The notes under the pieces: model-generated
The model's database searches: none
Seen by the model: only the letters and a program-made list of their open reading frames with translations
Told to the model about the DNA's origin: nothing
Position numbers and translations under genes: made by a program
Part shown: positions 1-10,849 of the stretch, piece after piece
Layout: every line of letters starts with the position of its first letter
Position numbering within the stretch: the first letter of the stretch is position 1
NCBI RefSeq assembly: GCF_963082655.1
Contig: NC_081554.1
Coordinates: 59,773,933 to 59,837,932 of the forward strand
Length of the DNA: 64,000 bases
Reading direction: 5' to 3'
Source of the DNA: Stomoxys calcitrans
Taxonomy: Eukaryota > Arthropoda > Insecta > Diptera > Muscidae

Positions 1-16
1 ACTGCTCACAAAGGCG

Positions 17-702
17 ATGGTCTTCGTCAAGGATGTGGACGGCAAAATCGCAACAGAACGCATAATAGAAGTCCTAAACAAGCAAAACCAAGATGTGGCT
101 GTGGAGAAATCGCAGGTTATCCACAGGGAGGAGAAGAAGGAAGGAACTCTCCTTGTGGTTGGCATTGATCAAGTCTCCGTGACAAGTTTGGCTAAGACTA
201 AAGGCATGGTGTATTACGGGGCCATGGCCATCTTTTTCAAGATAGGGAAGACAAGGATAGGCGAATATCCTCATATTGAGCCATCAGGCGGTGCAGTGGC
301 GGGACACTCACTATCGCCTAACGGACAGGGGGCCGACGACGAGATTATCACCGACTCTCTCAATATTGGGGAGACTATGATAAGTAAAGATCCTAAAACT
401 AAAACATCACTACTCCCAAGAAGTCCATTTACACAAGATTTGAAAGACTACTATAGGCGAAAATACTAGTATTGAAACATCAGGCAGTACAGGGACGTCG
501 ACTCAATACAGCCTAACGAAAAGCGACCTGGAGATGGAACCATTACCGACTTTCTCAAGATTCTGAAGACTAGGGTAGGTATAGAACCAAATACGAAAAA
601 TTGTGGCAGTGCAGTGACAGAAAAGTCAATGCAGCCTTATGAGAAGGGAGCGGGCGATGATATCATCAACCATTCCCAAGAAGTTCATTTACTGGAGGAC
701 CA
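17..702 (+). pseudogene. NL-A retrotransposon ORF1, 3' part (broken)
   Basis: This is the C-terminal half of a gag-like ORF1 protein. An open frame of 150 codons runs from 17 to 469 and holds the strings RIIEVLNKQNQ and KKEGTLLVVGID, which recur in the minus-strand copy at 39845-41650. I recall such strings from insect retrotransposon ORF1 proteins with a DUF4780-like domain; this is memory, not a search. After 420 the protein turns into repeated acidic units (DDEIITDSLNIG and a decayed second and third unit to 690), out of frame with each other. The 5' part lies outside the window. ORF1 proteins bind element RNA. Confidence 0.7.
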
Positions 703-1345
703 ATGATTGAGGTTATCCAGATAAACCTCCACCGAAGCGAGACAGCTATACACGCTCTGATGGAGAAAATCAGGAGCCATGGATGACCTGGAACAAAAGT
801 TTCTGGACTGAACCATATCAACTACCAATTATTCTATGCAAACACTGGTACTCGGCCGAGGACCTGCTTTATTTATCATAAAAGTTTAAATTATGTATTT
901 TCCCCAGAGTAGTCAACGTCGGATGCAACAGTGACGAGACAGGGAACTGTCACAATATCTGCCTTTAGATTCTCCGACACCGCCACCAAAGTCGGTGCTG
1001 CAATGGAAACGAGGTACTAATAGGGTGCTATGCAAACTCTCACCACATTTCTTGGGGTAGTACAAACACTTATAAGCAGGGCCAGGCCCTGGCAGAGTTC
1101 TTGAATACTACCGACTTAAAAATATTTAATATTGGTAACACCGCTACCTTAGTTGATAGGATAAGGGAGGAGGCATAAGATGTGACGATATGACTATTAG
1201 ATTCGGGATTGGACTAAGGAGGAGGTTTAAATGTGACGATATGTTCGGAAAATCTAATCGATAAGGTTCAGGATTGGAGGGTCTCCATGGACCACTCTAT
1301 GGAATACGCTACATAAGGTTTATAATCGGTTTAGGATAACTTTCT
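703..1345 (+). pseudogene. NL-A ORF2, endonuclease domain remnant
   Basis: The start of ORF2 is at ATG 703, with the string IEVIQINLHRSETA, the usual opening of an apurinic-type endonuclease in RNase H-bearing non-LTR elements. Further pieces in changing frames are NHINYQLFYANTGTRPRTC (about 815-870), AEFLNTTDLKIFNIGNTATL (about 1093-1152) and DWRVSMDHSM (about 1270-1300), where the expected catalytic SDH is lost. A short stretch around 1160-1235 is duplicated (GTGACGATATG twice). The domain normally nicks target DNA. This copy is dead and stops before the RT. Confidence 0.7.
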
Positions 1346-1374
1346 GGAATAAGTTGAAAACCAACTGGCAAAAA

Positions 1375-2475
1375 TGATACCCCAAAAACACGAAATTGGT
1401 ATTAATTTTTTTTAGGGTCAACTTACCAGGGGGAGCGCCACATCCCAAAACCGATTAGGACAATATGGGTATCAAATGAAAGGTATTTAAGAGTAGAGTA
1501 CGAACTTGGTACACTTGGACCCAAATGTTAATACCATATTCGTTTTCTGGTCTCCAATACCTTTCATTTGATACCCTTATTGTGCCGATCGGACCACTTT
1601 GGGATATGGGATAAGAGGGAGGGTCCGCCACCACCTGATATCTAAAAATTATATAGCCTATGTTGCCTTCCAGACAAACATACACAATCTATGAAAATTT
1701 TAGGAAAATCGGTTCAGCCAAGTATCATATAGTCATAATGGATCTAATGGCGTTTTTGAAGGGTTGCGTGACCCCCTATACTTCGATCTGATTTTGTATG
1801 CCAGATTCGAAATCTACTCCCGAATACCTTTCATTTGAGCCCCATATTGAAATGAACGTCCAATATGGCTGTTTGGGGGAGTTTTGGGGTTGGGGCGGCC
1901 CGATGGGTACTTAGACTCTGATTTTAATGCAGTATTCGTATTGTTCTCTCCAATACCTTTCATTTGATACCTATATTGTACCAAGGGTCCACTTTTGATT
2001 TTAAGTGGTGTTTTTGGAGTAACGGGGGAGGGTCCACTCTCTTCCAATATCAACAAACTAAAAAACCATTTCGTCCTTCCTGACCATTTTCGTAATCTAC
2101 TCCCGAATACCTTTCATTCAAGTCCCATATTGTCATGATCGTCAAATAAACCTATTTTAAGGGGTTTTGGGGCTGGGACGACCCCCGAGGTACTTGGACC
2201 CACCCAATATGAAATTCGTAGTCTACTCTTAAATACCTTCCATTTGAATCCCATATTGCCCCGATCGGTCCACTTTTATTTTTGGGTAGTACTTTAGGGA
2301 TAAGTAGGAGGGTCCGCCCCCTCCCGATATCAAAAAATTATATAGCCTATGTTTCCTTTCAGACCAACTCACACAATCTGTGAAAATTTCAAGGTAATCG
2401 GTTCAGCCGTTTTTGAGTCTATACGGAACAAACAAACAAACCGACAAGCAAACAAACAAACAGACAAACACAAAT
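1375..2475 (+). repeat. CTTTCATTTGA-type interspersed repeat, copy 1
   Basis: This is a non-coding repeat made of units of about 130-150 bp, each carrying a box near ACCTTTCATTTGA followed by CCCATATTG (boxes near 1826, 1960, 2109 and 2237). The 3' end is distinctive: GATATCAAAAAATTATATAG, then AATCGGTTCAGCCGTTTTTG, then a run of (AAAC)n at 2427-2470. The copy at 46230-47440 has the same order and the same end. Other copies lie on the minus strand (6845-7075, 49105-51410, 54860-56110, 63715-64000). No protein is encoded; the open frames here are chance. Confidence 0.75.
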
Positions 2476-3030
2476 TGAATTTCATATATCAGATGTTCTC
2501 CAATGTTTTCTTCTTCTAACAATTTCAACTCATCGCTTCGTATAAAGACCCCTTAAGTTCTTTTCTATATTAACAACCCACCACCTTCTAAAAACAAGGA
2601 TGTTCATCATCCATCCCTGACAGTGGCAACTGCTTTGTTTTGTTTCTTTGTTTTTGTACATTTGGTTTTGCTGTTCCGTTTCTTCTTCCTCTCCTTGGGC
2701 GCAATATCAAACTACAAACCCAATGGGAAACTGTCAAACTAGAAACATAGAGCATCCCTCCAAACATTTGGAAGTGACTTTCTCACTCCCTCCCAGAATA
2801 GTCACTTTTTAGGTCCTTTTATATGATAGTTTGTAGAGATTTCAAGATTTACAACAACAAAATACATTACTGTCGGAATTCTATCATTCATGTTTCGCTA
2901 ATTAGTTTCTCATAATCAACTGTTATTGCTTCAAATTTAAAAATAGATTTTTTGTTGTTGTTTTGGACGCTAACTCAAAAAACCTCAAACAAGAGAATGT
3001 ATGTTAACTTAGCCTTCTGTAATTAAGAAA
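2476..3030. other. AT-rich unassigned sequence
   Basis: No repeat family or coding sequence is recognised. T-rich tracts and short A/T runs are typical of fly intergenic or intronic DNA. Confidence 0.5.
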
Positions 3031-3100
3031 GGCCAGTAGCACAGAGGGATATCATACGCCTCACAATCGTAAGGTTGGCTGTTCAAATCCCAGTCAGGGA
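3031..3100 (+). mobile_element. tRNA-like segment, possible SINE head distinct from SINE-1
   Basis: A TAGCACAGAGGG string (A-box-like) is followed 33 bp later by GGCTGTTCAAATCCC (close to the B box GGTTCRAATCC). The pair is at tRNA spacing and is followed by A-rich DNA. The cloverleaf ends do not pair well, so a functional tRNA is unlikely. It differs from the SINE-1 head. It may be a second tRNA-derived SINE or a decayed tRNA pseudogene. Confidence 0.4.
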
Positions 3101-5413
3101 AAATCATTGCAAATAAAATCTTCGATTATTAATCTTGATTTGGAAAAGAAATAAATTAGAAAGAGAAATAAAAATTAGCCTCACTCTAAAAGGTTAAAAA
3201 AATTTGGCAAATAAAAATTTATTTTTATAAATGACGTTGATAATCGAATTTTACACTTTTTTTAGTCCCTATTTAGTCACTCATGGGTATGTATCGCCAA
3301 GTGGCACGTTTTCTCCCGTACCGAGACACTAATTAGAGTAAAAAATGATATCGCCTGAGATTGTTTTCAACTTCCTTGAGTGCAGATTTAGTGACTCGCA
3401 CGATAGAAAATGTTTGGAGGGATGCACAAAATAAACAAAAACACACAAATACGCATACAATGCGGCTAGCTGTATACGTGTATATGAGCGGCGCACCACC
3501 TACTTTATAAAAGGGGGTTGGTTGGTTGGAAGGAAAAGGAACTAAACCAAAACAAAAAAAAAATTATATAAATTTTGTTTTAAACAAAACGAAGAAAATC
3601 CATGAAGGAAATAAAATCACAAAATGCTGATGTTGCAAAACGAAGGCAATGATAGAGAGAACATATAGGGAAACTAAGAATTAAGACCTTGTTTTGGCTG
3701 AAGTAAAGCTGCAGTAGCCCTTTCTTATCACTGTGTGTAAAATGAGCCGCCGCATGGCGGACAGGGCAAATGAAACTTTGAGTTGCCCATAAAGAAGAAC
3801 GAATGGCAGAAGGAAGACAAAAGAACACATATGTATGTATATTGCTAGATTTTTGTTGCTTTTGCCTTTTTTTTTTTTGTTTGGGGCTTTTTTTCACTTG
3901 GCATTTTGGTTTCTTTGTTTTTTAATACGTTACACGTTTCTGCTGCTTGTCTATCTGTTTATTTTTTGGAATATATTTTTTGCTCTCTAGCACAACACAT
4001 GTACGTAGATACGTACCTATGTATGTACGAAAATACATACATATGTAAATGAATTTATTTTAAGGTACTGCATGGAACGAACGTCTAGAATCAAGCAAGC
4101 AATCATAAATGAAAGAATGGGAAAATACGTTTTCTTTAAATTTTTGGTTTTGTGGTTTATTGCTGCTGTTTTTAGAAATATTCAAAATCACTGTGTACGA
4201 CGCTTTTGCTGGCAAACATTTTAAGTAGGCCGGCGGCGCCGCAGCCGTTCATACATCTAAGAAATTGTTGCTTAATATTCTAAATCAACCAACGCACACA
4301 GCCAAACTTTAGCAAAAAAATAAATAAAAAACAAACAGCACTCTCTCGCACTCACCTTAAGCGTTGAAATGGGCGGCTTTGATGTAGTAAGGGGAATAGA
4401 GACAAGACAAAACGTCAAAACGAGATGGCTTTTTCCGGACACACGGCTACCAAATATTGCACAGATTTATGGAACTTGAAACTTAAAAAAACCGATATAC
4501 AACTACTTTCTCGCTATTGGCCAACTCTTAGTTTAAACCCGACAGAATTTAAAAAATTTTGAGTTTGCTTGTTGTTTATTTTGTTGGCTGCCAATTCGTC
4601 GCTGCCAACGTCGTGAAGGCAGCAGTGCGAGGACAATACAAAACAACGTTAAAACCCCGTAACCGTATGTTTTTCTGGGTATATTTTTTTCATGAATGAA
4701 ATCAATTTGCCATAGCTTTTCTATTCACACCTCTTGCGAAGTGTTTAACTTCGTTTTGTTTTAACACAAAACACGCACAACACACACACCGACAGATAGA
4801 CAGACAGACAGACGACGAGGCACGCGAGTAGACAAAGTTGAAAACAACCGACCGATGCAAGCAGCACATTACCACTAAACCACTAAGAGAACCAATAACG
4901 CCATACACTATTTAAATATTTTCTTAATTTTGTTGCTGCTTTACTCTTTCTGTTTTGTCTCACTCTCACTGTGGAATGTTGCAGCCACGTTTTTACAATA
5001 CATGCCATACGTTCACATGTATTTTTCCGTTTTTTGTTGACGAATGGGAGAATGAAGGAATTGCCATATCATTTCAAGTAAAAACAGTGACAGCACAGCT
5101 GATTGTGAACAATGTTTAGCTGCTAACGGTTATTTCAGTTTGAATGTGTGTCTCCTTGTTTATTCGTTGTAATCGCACATTTGCCAAAACAGAGCCTGTT
5201 AGTCAAGACATCAACAAAAAGTAAGCAAAGCTTAATGTTAAGTTGTTGTTGTAAACAGACAAGCAGTCTAAGCAAGCAGAGTTGCCATTTAGAAACGAGC
5301 GAAAGAAAGGTGGAAATGAACTAAAGAGGAATCTACTCTTTTTATTATTATTAAACTGGAAAATGGGTGTATATTAATGCAAACATATGTTGGAATTGCA
5401 AATTAGCCAAGCA
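3101..5413. other. unique-looking AT-rich non-coding region
   Basis: This region has low internal repetition, many poly-A and poly-T tracts, (GTAT)n-like strings near 4010-4050, (CA)n, and a GACA microsatellite at about 4789-4813. No family in the window recurs here. It could be intron or upstream DNA of a gene outside the window. Open frames of 60-105 codons on the minus strand (3580-3897, 4702-4908) have low-complexity translations and look random. Confidence 0.5.
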
Positions 5414-5470
5414 ACTGGGGCAACTTCTCACATATCAATGAGTGCTGTCCCATTCAAGTTTAAGCTAAAT
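5414..5470 (-). mobile_element. SINE-1 3' fragment
   Basis: The string CTTCTCACATATCAATGAG followed by ATTCAAGTTTAAGCT is the reverse complement of the SINE-1 3' region seen in full at 49693-50012. Only about 55 bp remain. Confidence 0.75.
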
Positions 5471-6184
5471 GAGTGCCGAGTGCCACAGAGCGACTAGGAT
5501 TGCCAGATGGTCGAGATTATCCCGACTTTCTGTTGCAAACCCGACTCCGAGTTTTACGTTTACATATTAATGCGATTAATTATAAAAATTCCTAGAGAGC
5601 ATAGATGTACAACTCCAATGATGGGATATTACTTGCAGTAACAGCATTTGCTAGTCCTTGAACAAGTTAAAACGGCACTGAATTTAGCTGTATCAACATT
5701 TTGTATACCTACGATGATGTTTTTTTGGTAAACCTTATACTGAAACAATATTAGAGGGTTGCTTGGACCTCTGTGAGCCTTTCATGGAAATCGAATGTAT
5801 AAACCCTTCGTCATCACAAAACACCAAATTAAGAAATTGATCAAGTATATAGCGGTGATATCATAGTGTGAGCCTGTGTAGAAAATATCGGGAACATGCG
5901 TGTCGAAATCGGGACCTTGGGAACCAAGGTTGGAAGAGGTATAAAGTGGGCGATTGCAACTAATTCCCCTTTGATATTTCAAAGAATTTTCGTGGTCAAA
6001 GTACACTTGCATTATATACGAGAGAAATGGCCTGCACACAGTACTTTTTATATGTATTCCCCACTGTTGTCTTTGAACGATTTCATTTAACTTGTGCGAG
6101 AAAGTTACGGCCATAAAGAGTAAAAAGTGATACCTTTTAACCATAAAAAGTACCGTTTTAACTTGTTTTCAATACCATTTTGCC
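5471..6184. other. unassigned sequence
   Basis: No coding sequence or known family is recognised. The opposing open frames around 5782-6144 have no recognisable motif and overlap on both strands, which argues against coding. Confidence 0.4.
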
Positions 6185-6835
6185 AAGACTGCCTGGTCAT
6201 AATACGGTCCTGCAGGTGGAGATCCGGACGATCACGGAATGCCTAAAGTGGTTTGGTGCTTAACGGACTTTAAACTGGCCGTAAGGGCAATAACAACCAG
6301 GACGGTAAGATCATGAACGATCATGGAATGTAAGAAGGCGATTAACGCCTTCTCTGATAATGGCACAATCCACATCGTTTGGGTGCCGGCCCATAACGGA
6401 GTGAGGGAGAATGAAAGGGCAGACGATTTGGCGATGAAGGCCAGAGGACTGCCGTCAATAAACTTGGTTAACCCGAGGCCTTTTGGGTTGACGCAGTCCC
6501 AGTTAAGGGCGTAGGTGATGAATAGCGAAAAGATCGGTTGGACGGGGAAAATCCTATGTGGAGATCCAGATCGTGAGAGGACGAGGCTGTTACCGAAAGG
6601 AAGTAAAAAGGAGGTCAGTATAGTTTTGGTATTATAACGGGGCACATAGGACTACGAGCTCACTTATTCAAAATCGATGCGGCAAGTGATAGCTTATGTA
6701 GGGCATGTGGGGAAGAAGGCGAGACGTTGAGGTTACTTCTTCAATATTTAGAGCGCTCAACAAACCAATTACTGGCTTACTGTCCATAGTGGCATGGGAC
6801 CCAATTTTCAATCTAACCTAACCTACTAATTTTTA
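6185..6835 (+). pseudogene. NL-A RNase H and C-terminal region
   Basis: This is the end of an NL-A ORF2. RNase H strings are ECKKAINAFSDNGTIHIVWV, then GVRENERADDLAMKARGL, which holds the final catalytic aspartate. After a frame change come GHIGLRAHLFKIDAASDSLC and RACGEEGETLR, the C-terminal cysteine-containing tail. The copy ends in TAACCTAACCTA at about 6822-6834, the same 3' end type as NL-B. RNase H in these elements removes template RNA. Stops and frame changes show it is dead. Confidence 0.8.
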
Positions 6836-6844
6836 TTGTAATCT

Positions 6845-7075
6845 TATAAGAACGAATTTGATATTTTTTTTTTCTGTGCAAAGTGCCGGTGGCCGCCCCA
6901 GCCCTAAAACACCCTCCAAACGGTTCATATTTGCCGGCCATAGCAATATGGGACTCAAATTAATGGGATTAGGAAGTGTAGCATGAATTTGATATCCATA
7001 TTTGAGACGAAATGTCTGAGGTGTCGTCCCTCTCCTAATGAGAACATTACCCTAGGAAGAACATTACCACTAGGA
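6845..7075 (-). repeat. CTTTCATTTGA-type repeat, fragment
   Basis: GCAATATGGGACTCAAAT and the GGCCGCCCCAGCCC stretch are the reverse-strand versions of units in the 1375-2475 copy. The segment 6876-7075 also matches, inverted, the sequence at about 45940-46140. Confidence 0.7.
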
Positions 7076-7087
7076 ACCGAGAAGGCC

Positions 7088-7330
7088 GAATTCTCACACA
7101 TCAATAAGTGCTTTCCGATTCAAGTTTAAACTCAATGATAAGGGAACTTTTTTATAGCTAAGTCCGAACGGCGTCCCACAGTGCGACACACCTCTTTGAG
7201 GAAAAATTTTTAGATGACCATGCATGGCATTGTACCTCGCAAATGTCGCTAATATTAAGAGGGGATAAACACCGCTTTGTCCGATGTTCTCGCCAGGTTT
7301 CGAACGTGTTCAGCGTCATAGGTTACAATG
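7088..7330 (-). mobile_element. SINE-1 copy, tRNA head damaged
   Basis: Read on the minus strand it has the SINE-1 body: CGAACGGCG, CATGGCATTGTACCTC and CAAGTTTAAACTCAATGATA in reverse order. The tRNA-like head is cut just 5' of the B box. It shares this exact truncation and the variant CGGACAAAGCGGTG with the copy at 45725-45960, and the flanks match too. Confidence 0.85.
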
Positions 7331-7425
7331 ACACGAATTCGATATCCGCATTCAGTGAGAAGTGTCCCCACGCTCAAAAGATATTAGAGAGTTAAAGAAG
7401 GCGCAGCGGGGAGGGCCCGGTTCGC
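7331..7425 (-). repeat. CTTTCATTTGA-type flank with a shared 40-bp GC-rich string
   Basis: GAATTCGATATCCGCATTCA continues the repeat interrupted by SINE-1. AAAGAAGGCGCAGCGG at about 7396-7411 recurs at 50717-50732 inside another copy of the family. Confidence 0.5.
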
Positions 7426-8000
7426 CTTTAAAGTATATATATTCTTGATCGTCTCGACGTTCTGAGTCGATCTAGCCATGTCTGTTCGTTTGTCGAAATC
7501 ACGGTAGAGGTCTAACGCGTAAAGTCAGCTGCTTGAAATTTTGCACAGATACTTTATATTAATATAGTTCGTTGGGGATTGCAAATGGGCCATATCGGTT
7601 CAGATTTGGATATAGCTCCCATATAAACCGATCTCCCGATTTGACTTCTTGAGCCCCTGAAAGAAGAAATTTTCGGCCAATTTAGCTGAAATTTTGCATA
7701 TAGTGTTCTGTTATGACTTCCAATAGCTGTGCCAATTACGGTCCAAATCGGTCTATAACCTGGTATAGCTCCCATATGAGCCGATATCCCGCTTTGACTT
7801 TTTGAGCCCCTAAAAGCCGCAATTTTTGTCCGACTTGGTCCAAATCAGTCTATAACCTGATATAGCTCCCGTGTAACCGGTCTCTCGATCACCATTGTGC
7901 GGTTCCTAGAAGCTTTAATCTTTGCTGGTTTGACAGAAGTTTGGTATGTAGCATAAAATTATGCAATTCAATTTAATTTATTTTGTATAAGTATTTAGCG
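7426..8000 (+). repeat. VYMGAI-type repeat, 5'-truncated copy
   Basis: This copy has AAGTATATATATTCTTGATC, ATCTAGCCATGTC, the core GATATAGCTCCCATATAAAC repeated at about 150 bp, and an end (GCTGGTTTGACAGAAGTTTGG) matching the fuller copy at 16195-17386. Its string CGACGTTCTGAGTCGATC (7456-7473) is the uninterrupted form of the site that carries the Transib-like insertion at 34388. Non-coding. Confidence 0.75.
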
Positions 8001-8554
8001 GCAAATGGCGCCAAAAGTACTGGTGAACATAAAGTTGTTTAAAAGAGAAAGATCATGTATTTCATTTGTGATTTTAAAATAGGATTTATAGAATTTTATT
8101 TAATGAAAGCTTCGTTTTTCCTCCATTGAGTTATATGCAATAGTTTAAAAGCAAAACGGCTCATCGCAGTTATCTACTTGCCATTTAAATTCCATCGTTG
8201 ACATGGTAATACTGTTTACGAAACAGGGGAAGTGATAAGAAGAGAATGCAATCAATACAAAGCTCTCTTTCTCTCTTTATCTGGCAAATCAGTTTGATGG
8301 GCTTGGGGGTTGTTACACAAAATTTTATGTACGACGTATGCCACATGGCAACATTAGTTGTATGACAAAAAAAGGCCCAGGTAATTGTTAATATTGGTCA
8401 GGGCAGTAAAGGTGCCTTACAAAAAAAGAGACTTGGTCGAATAATCGATTTTAGTGTCAGTGTTAATAGTGATAGGTTTTGGTATGAATGTTACAAAAAA
8501 TTTTCTAAATTGTGTTTTGTTATTAAAATATTTTCTTACTTTTGTACACTTCAA
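8001..8554. other. unassigned AT-rich sequence
   Basis: No coding sequence or repeat family is recognised. A CT-rich patch lies at 8262-8280. Confidence 0.4.
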
Positions 8555-9115
8555 AATAGCATGGGGGAATACTAACTTCGTCAATCCCCTGGCAGCCGGT
8601 TGTACGTACCGGATTGACCCGATGGAGTTCTCCATCGGCAAGAGCTGCAGCCTCAGTGTACAACACACTGCTACAACAATAACTAACTTCGTCATTCGTG
8701 TTTGTAACTCATAGAAGTATTAATCGGAGATTCTACAGAGTATATAAAAAATAAGAATGTCCATATGCCCGTCGGCCCGTGCAAAGCACGCTTAAAGCTA
8801 GGTGTTTGAAGCCATATCGGTGCATAACCGCAAATAGCTCCCATATAAACTGATCTCCAGTTTTGATTTCTTGAACCTCACGATGGTGCAATTATCTGAT
8901 GTTGCTAAAATTTTGTAAGTAGTGTTTTGTAATGACTTTCAGTATCCATGATAAGGGACCGATATAGTTTCCATATAAACCGATCTTCTGATTTGCATTC
9001 TTGTGCATCTAGAGGGCGAAATTATTATCCGATTTGGATGAAATAGCAAGTCATATTTTGTTATGTCTTTTAACGGCCATGACAAGTACGGGCTATAGAT
9101 TGTCCAGTCCAAACG
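8555..9115 (+). repeat. VYMGAI-type repeat copy interrupted by element E
   Basis: ATACTAACTTCGTCATTCG, CCATATGCCCGTCGG and two core strings (AGCTCCCATATAAACTGATC and a decayed second) identify the family. Element E interrupts it at 8584-8681 with a 13-bp duplication of the target. Confidence 0.7.
8584..8681 (+). mobile_element. Element E, about 100-bp structured retroposon
   Basis: This GC-rich segment runs from CAGCCGGTTGTACGTACCGG to a GCTACAACAAT tail. It is flanked by perfect 13-bp direct repeats ACTAACTTCGTCA (8571-8583 and 8682-8694), so it is an insertion. It contains a perfect 7-bp hairpin CGATGGA/TCCATCG and a long-range pair GTTGTAC/GTACAAC. Two more copies are at 59301-59396 and 63600-63702. 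The CAA-type tail resembles the end of SINE-2. Confidence 0.8.
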
Positions 9116-9842
9116 CTATTTGATTAGGTAGCACAAATAATAACATCATAGATAAAAACTGAACACATCTTATGCTTTTCGTTATCTAACATATGTTTTA
9201 CATTCGTTTCCGTTAAACTTAAATCTTTAGTAACGTTTTTTAGGGAAAGTAAAATTATAGAAACAAACTATTCATTTTATCAAACTAAGTTCAGTAACAA
9301 TATTTAAACGGCTTCTGTTGTAACCGTATTTTAATATTCAATTTGCTTGCTGCTTCTTGTTAAATATCCAGATCAAGGAGCTCTACAACACTTAAGTGAT
9401 CTGGAAGTAAATCAATTAGTATTGGCTAAGTAGGTTAAAAGATGAAGCGTGTCTTGTGGTTCCTGGTTACCAGCGGAACACACTTTTAATATGTCGACAT
9501 CAATCCTGGCTCAATAGTAGGTTCCAGCTGCCACCATGTAGTTAATACAGAACTATTCTAGTTAGACGAGGAATGTAGTAAAGAAATAAACAGCAAAACC
9601 GACGAGGAAGACGTTTAAGCTATCGCAGATACTTAAACGAAGCCATGATCGTCCGCGTATGTGACTATCTCTATGCCGATTGGTGTGGAATTGAGAGTAG
9701 GTATAGTGGAGAAAATTTGTTAAGTTAAGGCCAAAAATTGTAGCTTCTACAGCCTTAAAAGGCCAAAGCTTAGGACACTACCATCCGCCAATCCGCCGAT
9801 TTGTGGGGAGACAAAAAAAAACATAAATTGCCGCCAAATTGA
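9116..9842. other. unassigned sequence
   Basis: No domain or family is recognised on either strand. The part 9450-9780 is less AT-rich than the surroundings and may be old retroelement 3' DNA, but I could not identify it. Confidence 0.35.
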
Positions 9843-9945
9843 GGGGCCATCGTAGCCCAGAGGCTAGCATGTCCGCTAAATTCCGATGTGACCGACGTCA
9901 GAAACATTTTCAGCGGTGGTTATCCTTCCCCCTACTAAGTGGTGT
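9843..9945 (+). mobile_element. SINE-1 5' fragment
   Basis: GCCATCGTAGCCCAGAGGCTAG followed by CATGTCCGC is the A-box region of SINE-1, and TTTTCAGCGGTGGTTATCC is the next body section. The B box is diverged. The remainder is missing. Confidence 0.7.
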
Positions 9946-10309
9946 CGCTTTAAGGCATGCCATCCGGCCCAGACAATAAAATGGAGGTCCCTCTTGGCGT
10001 ACGAATTTGAGACACACCGTCATCACAATACCGACACAAGTATCCTTAAAATAGGAGAACATTTCTTGGCACATTTAACAACACAACTTAGGAGTTCCTA
10101 TCTAAGCATAGAAACAATTCTAGTCATAAAGCTGACTTATGAAAACCAATTCAGACTTTCCTTAGATCCAAGTATTTGTTATAGCAGGTCTCTTCTTACC
10201 ATACCATACATCAGGTCTCCTTCGTATAATTTGCTATGACTTAAAATATCAGTCAAGAGTCGATCTCTTCAGGTCTCAAAGATAATAAATTCTTGAGTCT
10301 CTGAGATCT
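9946..10309. other. unassigned sequence
   Basis: No known repeat was recognised. The open frame 9916-10239 has a low-information translation and starts inside SINE-1. Confidence 0.35.
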
Positions 10310-10630
10310 GTTTTAGACTGCCTGACTATAATATGGTCCTTCAAACAGAAAACCGGGCGATCACGGAATGAATGAGGTGGCGTGGTGTTAACTCGAGGAC
10401 GTCAAAAATCAATTGTGAACCCTTAAAGGACATTAAACTGGCCATCATGGCAGAAACAATCAGGACAATAAGATCGCGAACAGTCTTGGAGTGTAAGAAG
10501 GAGACTAACGCCTTCTCTGAGGATGGCACGATCCGCATCGCTTGGGTGCCGGACCAAAGTGGAGTAAGAACGAACGAAAGACCAGATAATTTAGCAGTGA
10601 AGGCCAGAGAACTGTCTTTTTATGCACATG
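10310..10630 (+). pseudogene. NL-A RNase H fragment
   Basis: An open stretch encodes ECKKETNAFSEDGTIRIAWV and NERPDNLAVKARE, an RNase H C-terminal half closely related to 6185-6835 and 20157-20510. The final catalytic aspartate is kept (RPDN). The upstream part is out of frame and the copy ends abruptly at about 10625. Confidence 0.8.
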
Positions 10631-10689
10631 TAGACATATTCGTAAGTTAAAATACAGTTAGATTTGAGAGCATCCATTTTGTTCCTAAT

Positions 10690-10830
10690 TATGTGAGTCG
10701 TGAGTGTCTCATGAGTCGTAAGTGTCTCGTGAATCGTGAGTGGCTCGCGAGTCGTGATTTTCTCGGGAGTACCTCTTCAGTTGTGAGTGTTTCGTGAGTG
10801 GTGAGCATGATTTTACCCACTCACGCTCAC
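10690..10830 (+). repeat. 18-bp tandem minisatellite
   Basis: About six imperfect units of GAGTCGTGAGTGTCTCGT occur in a row. They are followed by CACTCACGCTCACGCACG, which is roughly complementary to the unit, so the block can fold back. Confidence 0.7.
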
Positions 10831-10849
10831 GCACGAAGAATTTTAATTC

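Noticed and set aside
10690..10830. Possible CRISPR-like array of short repeats
   Set aside because: The 18-bp units are adjacent without spacers and the context is eukaryotic. It is a minisatellite.
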